Assembly (NCBI RefSeq): GCF_946479715.1
Contig: NZ_CAMLHF010000285.1
Span: 1 to 5,059, forward strand
Reading direction: 5' to 3'
Length of the DNA: 5,059 bases
Source: an uncultured Pedobacter sp.
Lineage (GTDB): Bacteria > Bacteroidota > Bacteroidia > Sphingobacteriales > Sphingobacteriaceae
In this document: positions 1 to 5,059 of the stretch, in pieces
How positions within the stretch are numbered: the first letter of the stretch is position 1
How the letters are laid out: every line of letters starts with the position of its first letter
The notes under the pieces: model-generated
What the model was told of the DNA's origin: nothing
Seen by the model: only the letters and a program-made list of their open reading frames with translations
Database searches by the model: none
Translations under genes and position numbers: made by a program

Positions 1-186
1 ATTGGGGTAAGCTTTATTCTGAAATCTAAAAGAAAAGATGCCTGGGAAGAGTGGAAAAAACAAAACCCTCAGGAAGGACCAACAACTGATCCTGTAAACC
101 CTGCACCTGCACCAACAGATATACCAGGAAACCCAACTACTGGCGAAAGCAATATAGACGATAGATTCACCAAAAAAGATATATAA
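1..186 (+). CDS. 3' end of a membrane protein gene, possibly PspC-like (partial)
   Basis: Frame 1 is open from the first base to a TAA at 184-186, giving the last 61 residues of a protein that starts outside the window. The visible part begins with a short hydrophobic stretch (IGVSFIL) followed by a basic patch (KSKRK), which looks like the cytoplasmic edge of a membrane segment. A charged Trp-containing stretch follows, then a tail rich in Pro, Thr and Asn (about residues 24-48) that is probably disordered, and the end is charged. No catalytic motif is visible. The stop lies one base before the ATG of the LiaF-like gene, so the two are almost certainly co-transcribed and may be translationally coupled. 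In Bacteroidota, PspC-domain proteins often precede genes of this LiaF-like type, so a PspC/LiaF-TM protein is my best guess. That is inference from context; the PspC domain itself is not in the window. Confidence 0.7.
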   Translation: MGVSFILKSKRKDAWEEWKKQNPQEGPTTDPVNPAPAPTDIPGNPTTGESNIDDRFTKKDI

Positions 187-187
187 G

Positions 188-1120
188 ATGAAACTGGATA
201 GAATAATGTGGGGTATAGTACTGCTTTTTATAGGTGGGGTACTCCTTTTAGAGAATTTTCATATAATTGATTTTTACTGGCGCAATGTTTGGCGTTTCTG
301 GCCAATATTTTTAATCATCGCAGGCGTAAATATTCTTTTCAACAGAAATAAATCACAGATAGGTGGAATAGTATCTATCGCCATCCTTGTGGTAACTCTG
401 GGCGTTTTGTTTTACAAAGGTCAACAAGCTCCTGAGAGTAAAAGATGGGCCGATGTAAACATTGAGGACAGTGTAGATTTTGATAACAACGACACTGAAC
501 ACCTGAGCTTCTCGCATCCTTTTACCGATTCTGCGTCCACTAAAACTGTCTTGAATGTTTCTGGAGGAGGAACATCTTTCGACCTGAAAGGACCCACAGA
601 TAGTTTAATTACTGCAGATGTACAGAAAAGAGGAGGAACCTTTTCATTACAAACAGAAAAAACTGATAGTATAACTACAGTGAACTTTAAAATGAAAGGC
701 AATTCGAAATGGAATATGGGTGATGGGGGGAATGACGTTAAAATGAAATTAAACATTAAGCCTACCTGGGAAATCCATATGAACATGGGTGCCGGAGAAG
801 TGAATTTTGATCTTTCACAATACAAAGTGCGCGCTTTCAACTTTGATGGTGGTGCCGCTGCACTTGATATTAAGATTGGAGATTTGCTGCCCATTACAGA
901 TGTAAATGTGAAAACAGGTGTTGCAGATGTTAAAATCAAAATCCCAACAAATTCAGGATGCAGGATTAAGACCAAAACCGGACTTTCATCAAAAGATTTT
1001 ACAGGTTTTACCAAATTAGAAGATGGTACCTACGAAACACCGAATTATAAAGCATCAGATAAAAAGATATTTATCAATTTAGATGGAGGATTGAGTAGCT
1101 TTGAGGTAAATCGTTATTAA
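188..1120 (+). CDS. LiaF-like membrane protein with C-terminal toastrack domain
   Basis: This 310-residue protein has three predicted membrane segments near residues 6-22, 36-51 and 57-76. The second carries the WPIFLIIAG pattern typical of the LiaI/LiaF-type transmembrane region (DUF5668). A polar linker follows (about 78-118), then a beta-rich domain to the end. That domain repeats a glycine turn followed by a short strand: GGGTSFDL at 126-133, GAGEVNFDL at 201-209, GGAAALDI at 221-228, GVADVKIK at 244-251 and GGLSSFEV at 300-307. This is the look of the toastrack fold found in LiaF and DUF4097-type proteins. The basic residues before segment 1 and in the NRNK loop between segments 2 and 3 suggest that the C-terminal domain lies in the periplasm. 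LiaF proteins in Firmicutes modulate envelope-stress sensing; a similar role here is inference, and no LiaRS pair is visible. The ATG is 1 base after the upstream stop, with A-rich sequence and no Shine-Dalgarno before it. No defect is seen. Confidence 0.85.
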   Translation: MKLDRIMWGIVLLFIGGVLLLENFHIIDFYWRNVWRFWPIFLIIAGVNILFNRNKSQIGGIVSIAILVVTLGVLFYKGQQAPESKRWADVNIEDSVDFDNNDTEHLSFSHPFTDSASTKTVLNVSGGGTSFDLKGPTDSLITADVQKRGGTFSLQTEKTDSITTVNFKMKGNSKWNMGDGGNDVKMKLNIKPTWEIHMNMGAGEVNFDLSQYKVRAFNFDGGAAALDIKIGDLLPITDVNVKTGVADVKIKIPTNSGCRIKTKTGLSSKDFTGFTKLEDGTYETPNYKASDKKIFINLDGGLSSFEVNRY

Positions 1121-1125
1121 TCGAT

Positions 1126-1148
1126 TTGTCGCGCTTAAATTGCGACAA
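1126..1148 (+). other. Perfect 7-bp hairpin in the gap before the RDD gene
   Basis: TTGTCGC (1126-1132) and GCGACAA (1142-1148) are exact reverse complements separated by 9 AT-rich bases. The hairpin begins 5 bases after the stop of the LiaF-like gene and ends 13 bases before the ATG of the RDD gene. No T-tract follows, so it does not look like a standard intrinsic terminator. It could be an mRNA-stability or translation-control element, a leaky terminator, or chance. The structure is read directly from the sequence; its function is unknown. Confidence 0.5.
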
Positions 1149-1161
1149 GCTAACTCTTAGA

Positions 1162-1782
1162 ATGGAAAGTAAGAACGAAATTGAATATACCGTTGTAATA
1201 AACGGAAAGCCGGAAGGACCATATCAATTAGAACAATTAAAGTCACTAAATATCCTTCCGGGAACTTTTATCAGGAAGCCTGGGATGGACGATTATAAAG
1301 AAGCTCACGAGTTACAAGAACTGCGTGAGCTTCTTGGTTTTACCTTTCAGAAAACAGCCCCTCAATACTTTGCTTCCTTTGATCAGCGTTTGCTGGCTTC
1401 TGTTATAGATTATTTTTTCTTAACCCTGGGCTATGTGCTGCTCGTATTAATCAGCTTCATCTTTGTTGAAGAAAAAACACAGCGAATTATGGTGTCACTG
1501 GCAGGATTACCCCTCATTTCTATTGCTAAATTTATTTATAGCAGCATTGCCGAAGCATCTGATAAGCAGGCTACCATTGGTAAGCGATTAATTAATATTA
1601 AAGTTACAGATCTGGGTGGAAACAGGATCAGCTTAAATAATGCTTATGGCCGAAATGCCGCTAAAATATTATCTGTAGCTCCTTTCTTTTTGGGCTACTT
1701 ATATAGCTTTTTGAATAAGAAACAGCAGTGTTTTCATGATCTTATAGCCGATACACTGGTTATAAAAGACCGGTTGATCTGA
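1162..1782 (+). CDS. GYF_2-RDD family membrane protein
   Basis: This 206-residue protein has two parts. Residues about 8-58 form a GYF_2-type (DUF4339) domain: YTVVINGKPEGPY, then a Leu-rich helix, then the IRKPGMDDYKEA strand, with Tyr where Trp is usual. Residues about 70-203 form an RDD domain: DQRLLASVIDY supplies the hallmark Arg76 and Asp83, ATIGKRLINIKV is the conserved central loop, and CFHDLIADTLVI supplies the last Asp (193). Membrane segments lie near 83-103, 110-128 and 168-185. RDD proteins are integral membrane proteins, some linked to transport or ion exchange; the substrate here cannot be told. GYF_2 domains are thought to bind peptides or proteins, so the N-terminus may recruit a partner in the cytoplasm. 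I chose the ATG at 1162 because the in-frame TTG at 1126 is the first base of the hairpin and would add 12 residues that match neither domain. No Shine-Dalgarno is visible. The gene follows the LiaF-like gene by 41 bases, so it is probably in the same operon. Confidence 0.85.
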   Translation: MESKNEIEYTVVINGKPEGPYQLEQLKSLNILPGTFIRKPGMDDYKEAHELQELRELLGFTFQKTAPQYFASFDQRLLASVIDYFFLTLGYVLLVLISFIFVEEKTQRIMVSLAGLPLISIAKFIYSSIAEASDKQATIGKRLINIKVTDLGGNRISLNNAYGRNAAKILSVAPFFLGYLYSFLNKKQQCFHDLIADTLVIKDRLI

Positions 1783-1806
1783 CATAACAGTTATAAACAT
1801 AATCTT

Positions 1807-1814
1807 TATCTTTG
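1807..1814 (+). promoter_or_regulatory. Probable Bacteroidota -7 promoter element for ispG
   Basis: TATCTTTG matches the TAnnTTTG -7 consensus used by the primary sigma factor of Bacteroidota. It lies in the 49-base gap between the RDD gene and ispG, with its last base 18 bases before the ispG ATG. A good -33 TTTG box is not seen at normal spacing; the nearest TTG (1774-1776) is about 30 bases upstream, which is too far. Transcription would start at roughly 1818-1822, leaving a leader of only about 10-14 bases. The position in the only gap before ispG makes it more credible than a chance match. Confidence 0.55.
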
Positions 1815-1831
1815 TAGCACATTAGCAAGTC

Positions 1832-3823
1832 ATGGAAAAAGTATTTGATCAGAGCACGTTACAGAAAGAGTTAAAAGGCGGGTATTGTAACAGTTTAACC
1901 CAATATTCAAGATTTCTAACCAGAGAGGTTAGTATCGGGGATATCCCTATGGGAGGATTAAATCCAATTCGTATTCAATCTATGACCACAACTGATACCA
2001 TGGATACTTTAGGTACAGTTGAGCAAACCATTAGAATGGTAAACTCTGGTTGCGAATATGTTCGTATTACTGCCCCAAGTATGAAGGAAGCAGAAAACCT
2101 TGCTAACATTAAAAAAGAATTAAAGTTCAGGGGTTACAACGTGCCACTGGTTGCCGATATCCACTTTACGCCAAATGCTGCTGAAGCTGCGGCCCGCATC
2201 GTAGAAAAAGTAAGGGTAAATCCGGGTAACTATGCAGATAAGAAACGCTTCGAAAACATTGAATATACGCAGCAAGCTTATCAGGCCGAGCTGGAGCGCA
2301 TATACAAGAAATTTACACCACTGGTAAAGATCTGTAAAGAATACGGAACAGCAATGCGCATAGGTACTAACCATGGATCGTTGTCAGACCGCATTATGAG
2401 CCATTACGGCGATACGCCAAGAGGTATGGTTGAATCGGCAATGGAGTTTATCCGCATGTGCGAAGATCAGAATTATTACAATCTGGTTATCTCTATGAAA
2501 GCCAGTAATACACAGATCATGGTTCAGGCATACCGTTTACTGGTAGAGACCATGGTAAAGGAAGGCATGAACTATCCTTTACACCTGGGGGTAACTGAGG
2601 CTGGCGATGGAGAAGACGGCCGTATTAAATCGGCAGTTGGTATTGGAACATTACTTGAAGACGGGCTGGGCGATACCATTAGGGTTTCTTTAACCGAGGA
2701 TCCTGAATTTGAAGCCCCTGTTGCAAAAGCATTGGCTTTAAGATATGAAACCAGAGCGTTATTAAATAATGAAATTATTGCGGGGCAACCAGAAAGCATT
2801 ACTGTAAAAGAACTTCCTTATAATCCTTACGAATACAATCGCAGGCATACGCAAGCTGTACAACATATTGGCGATCATCATCACCCTGTAGTGATCATTG
2901 ATGCATCAAAAGAAAACTTAAAAGACCCTTACTTTTTAACAGCAGTTGGCTATAAATATAGCGCAGGCCTGGATAAATACAACATGGCCGATCAGGCAAC
3001 TGATATGGTGTATCTTGGAGATGCATTACCTTCATTCTCTTTCCCGGGTAATCTAAAACAGATTTATAACTATCAAACCTGGTTAAATTTAAAGGATAAG
3101 AACAATTGCCATCCCTTATTTTCATTTGAAGAATACGTTGTTGCCGATATTAAAGACGAGTATTTAAATCTTGTTAGTATAAAAGCAGAAGAGGGTGCTG
3201 GTAAAGACCTTTCTAAATTGCAGGGTAATGTTGTTATAGTATTAGAAACTACTGCTGCCCATGGTATGGCTATGCAAAGGGAGTTTTTTATATCCCTAAT
3301 GAAGCATAATTCACAAATACCGGTTATTGTAAAAAGAGAATATTCTGGTATTAGTGCTGATGATCTGATGCTGCATGCAGCTACTGATCTGGGAGCGCTG
3401 TTTACCGATGGACTTGGCGATGGCATCTGGATCAGTGCTGATGAAACCATAGGCTTATCATTAATTAATGCCACAAGTTTCGGTATTTTACAGGCAACGC
3501 GTACCCGTATTTCTAAAACAGAATACATCTCTTGCCCAAGCTGCGGACGAACACTTTTTGATCTTCAGGAAACCACTCAGCTGATCCGTTCACGTACCGA
3601 TCACCTTAAAGGAATCAAAATTGGTATCATGGGGTGCATTGTAAACGGCCCTGGTGAAATGGCGGATGCCGATTATGGGTATGTAGGAACCGGTCCGGAT
3701 AAAATAACGCTTTATCGCGGAAAAGAAGTTGTGAAGAAAAATGTAAATGCTGCCCGTGCCCTTGATGATCTGATTGAACTGATCAGAGAAGACGGGAACT
3801 GGATAGAGGTAAATCAAAACTAA
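1832..3823 (+). CDS. ispG: 4-hydroxy-3-methylbut-2-enyl diphosphate synthase (IspG/GcpE), long form
   Basis: IspG converts 2-C-methyl-D-erythritol 2,4-cyclodiphosphate to HMBPP, the next-to-last step of the cytosolic MEP isoprenoid pathway, using a [4Fe-4S] cluster and electrons from ferredoxin or flavodoxin. At 663 residues it is the three-domain form seen in Bacteroidota, Chlamydia and plants, against about 370 residues in E. coli. An N-terminal extension (1-30) is followed by a TIM barrel (about 31-315) with conserved stretches such as NPIRIQSMTTTDTMDT, VADIHFTPNAA, KVRVNPGNY and MRIGTNHGSLSDR. The extra A* insert domain runs from about 325 to 545, and the C-terminal cluster domain follows. 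Cluster ligands are visible as Cys568, Cys571 (CPSCGRT) and Cys602 (GCIVNGPGE), and Glu609 matches the fourth ligand; their spacing fits the E. coli enzyme. The ATG at 1832 is the first after the promoter element and has no Shine-Dalgarno. The last 12 codons overlap the opposite-strand kinase gene. All key residues are present, so the enzyme should be active. Confidence 0.97.
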   Translation: MEKVFDQSTLQKELKGGYCNSLTQYSRFLTREVSIGDIPMGGLNPIRIQSMTTTDTMDTLGTVEQTIRMVNSGCEYVRITAPSMKEAENLANIKKELKFRGYNVPLVADIHFTPNAAEAAARIVEKVRVNPGNYADKKRFENIEYTQQAYQAELERIYKKFTPLVKICKEYGTAMRIGTNHGSLSDRIMSHYGDTPRGMVESAMEFIRMCEDQNYYNLVISMKASNTQIMVQAYRLLVETMVKEGMNYPLHLGVTEAGDGEDGRIKSAVGIGTLLEDGLGDTIRVSLTEDPEFEAPVAKALALRYETRALLNNEIIAGQPESITVKELPYNPYEYNRRHTQAVQHIGDHHHPVVIIDASKENLKDPYFLTAVGYKYSAGLDKYNMADQATDMVYLGDALPSFSFPGNLKQIYNYQTWLNLKDKNNCHPLFSFEEYVVADIKDEYLNLVSIKAEEGAGKDLSKLQGNVVIVLETTAAHGMAMQREFFISLMKHNSQIPVIVKREYSGISADDLMLHAATDLGALFTDGLGDGIWISADETIGLSLINATSFGILQATRTRISKTEYISCPSCGRTLFDLQETTQLIRSRTDHLKGIKIGIMGCIVNGPGEMADADYGYVGTGPDKITLYRGKEVVKKNVNAARALDDLIELIREDGNWIEVNQN

Positions 3824-5059
3824 AAGATACTTTATTTCCCAGCAGGTCGATGTTCAGTTTACTGTCGTTGGCTTTTATGTATTCTCTGATCAGCGTTAGG
3901 CCCAGACCTATACCTTTCTCATTTTCTGTTCCGTAGGTTGCGCCTCCGGCTTTTGGATTTCGAATATGTTCAATGTCAAATTGCTCTGGATTATTGATGG
4001 TATTCCAAACGCAAATCTCTACCATATTACCATGGGTTTTTAATGCGATACCAATTTCATTGCCAGAAGGAGTAAACTTTATCGCATTGTCAATCAGATT
4101 TCTGAGAATGAGCTGTACATGGTCTTCATCTGCATAAGCTGAAAAAGATTCCGATAAATTGATATCTGTCAAAATCCCTTTCTTATGGATCAGCGGCAGA
4201 TAAACCAAAAGCAATTTTTCTATAAAAGGTTTAAGATCAAATGTAGTGGGTACACTATTTACCACTTCCATTTGTCGCCTTGCCCAATACAAAAGGTTAT
4301 TTAAAGAACTGTTGATCGTTTCAATGTGCTTTTGATTCTCTGTTAACAACATTTTATAATCTTCAAGCGTTAGCATGTCCATGTCCTTAAGCGCGAAGAT
4401 GCCTGTCAGACTGTTAAAAGGACTTCTAAGATCATGTGCTATGATAGAGAATAGTTTGTTTTTTACAGAATTGGAAAGTTCCAGTTCCGTTATCGTGTCA
4501 CTGAGTTTTAATGTGCGCTCCTTAACTATGTGCTCCAAACGTAAGTTCTGATCACTTACCAGCATCAGGTTTTCATCTCTTGTCTGCCGTTCCCGTTTAA
4601 TTACTGCGTTATAGCGGTATCCCATTGCAAATGAAAGCAATAGTAATTCAATTGCTGAGCCTATAGGTAGAAGGTCAAAAGTATAATCTGTAAAGGGAAG
4701 GACCTTTGCAAGGGTTAAAATAACAATCAGGATGGCAAGGGCTATGAAGCTCCAGGCAAGAATATAATACTTAGCTGGCGTATGTCCGCTTCTGTAAGCA
4801 ACAAATCCTGAAATCCATAAAATGATAGGAGAAACAAACATCAAGATCTGCGTATAGTTAGCCGCTATTCCTTTGTATCCGAAAATGCTAACAAAAAACA
4901 GGATTACACAAAAGAGAATAAGAGCCAGGTAAATCTTTAAAAACTTTGGCGCAGTTACACGGAGATTGAGGAAACGTCTACAAAATAAAATTCCAAAAAT
5001 AACTGTTACGGATAGGAAAGCATGCGGATAAAGGTTGATGATTTTCCTTATCTCAGGAT
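3783..5059 (-). CDS. 7TM-DISM sensor histidine kinase (5' end outside window)
   Basis: The frame is open from the window edge to a TGA at 3785-3783, giving the last 424 residues. An in-frame TTG at 4844 is not the start, because the same frame continues upstream with membrane sequence. Visible residues 1-147 hold about five hydrophobic segments (near 12-27, 40-60, 70-88, 97-119, 127-147). FCRRFLNLR and the last segment GSAIELLLLSFAMGYRY are typical of 7TM-DISM receptors, which usually carry a periplasmic ligand domain further upstream. A charged, probably coiled-coil linker (about 151-201) leads to the HisKA H-box SIIAHDLRSPF with phospho-acceptor His208 (codon 4436-4434). The ATPase domain has an N-box RNLIDNAIKFT (Asn320, Asn324) and a G2 box GIGLGL (382-387). 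The G1 box, normally DxGxG, reads NTINN (352-356). It should sense an envelope or small-molecule signal and phosphorylate a response regulator, none of which is in view. The 3' end overlaps ispG by 41 bp. Confidence 0.93.
   Translation of the reverse strand, partial: PEIRKIINLYPHAFLSVTVIFGILFCRRFLNLRVTAPKFLKIYLALILFCVILFFVSIFGYKGIAANYTQILMFVSPIILWISGFVAYRSGHTPAKYYILAWSFIALAILIVILTLAKVLPFTDYTFDLLPIGSAIELLLLSFAMGYRYNAVIKRERQTRDENLMLVSDQNLRLEHIVKERTLKLSDTITELELSNSVKNKLFSIIAHDLRSPFNSLTGIFALKDMDMLTLEDYKMLLTENQKHIETINSSLNNLLYWARRQMEVVNSVPTTFDLKPFIEKLLLVYLPLIHKKGILTDINLSESFSAYADEDHVQLILRNLIDNAIKFTPSGNEIGIALKTHGNMVEICVWNTINNPEQFDIEHIRNPKAGGATYGTENEKGIGLGLTLIREYIKANDSKLNIDLLGNKVSFSFDLPLSSSRLL

Noticed and set aside
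421..1014. Long opposite-strand open frame (197 codons) across the LiaF-like gene
   Set aside because: It lies wholly inside a well-recognised gene, its translation has no familiar domain, and its composition is what the reverse reading of the forward gene would give.
1126..1161. TTG at 1126 as an upstream start for the RDD protein
   Set aside because: It coincides with the first base of the hairpin, adds 12 residues outside any domain, and an ATG at 1162 lies just before the GYF_2 domain.
3073..3528. Opposite-strand open frame (151 codons) inside ispG
   Set aside because: It is embedded in the conserved ispG coding sequence and its translation resembles no protein family; it is a shadow frame.
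3823..3837. Terminator-like AAAG-ATA-CTTT followed by T-rich bases after ispG
   Set aside because: The stem is only 4 bp, AT-rich, with a 3-base loop, and it lies within the kinase coding sequence; too weak to call.
4842..4844. TTG as the start of the histidine kinase
   Set aside because: The same frame stays open to the window edge and encodes further 7TM-DISM membrane segments, so the true start is outside the window.

Overview
The window looks like a chromosomal segment from a Bacteroidota bacterium, most probably a Sphingobacteriaceae member such as Pedobacter. The reasons are the AT-rich coding style, the absence of Shine-Dalgarno sequences before every visible start, a TAnnTTTG-type -7 promoter element ahead of ispG, a long-form IspG with the large insert domain, and a 7TM-DISM histidine kinase. 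The genus is inferred from the protein style and was not tested by a search.

Layout. Bases 1-186 are the 3' end of a membrane-protein gene with a Pro/Thr-rich tail, possibly a PspC-type protein. One base later starts a 310-residue LiaF-like protein (188-1120) with three N-terminal membrane segments and a glycine-rich beta 'toastrack' domain. A 41-base gap with a perfect 7-bp hairpin leads to a GYF_2-RDD membrane protein (1162-1782). These three genes run in one direction and look like an envelope-associated operon. A 49-base gap (1783-1831) with a probable promoter precedes ispG (1832-3823), the [4Fe-4S] enzyme that makes HMBPP in the MEP isoprenoid pathway. On the opposite strand, a 7TM-DISM sensor histidine kinase (3783-5059, 5' end outside the window) converges on ispG, and the two coding ends overlap by 41 bp.

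How they fit together. The first three genes suggest envelope or membrane-stress functions by family. IspG is a housekeeping enzyme that is probably transcribed from its own promoter. The kinase is a separate signalling gene with no response regulator in view. I see no mobile element, CRISPR array, RNA gene or clearly novel multi-gene system. The points most worth a second look are the overlapping convergent gene ends, the eroded G1 box of the kinase, and the hairpin directly before the RDD gene. There is no stretch over 300 bases without a gene.
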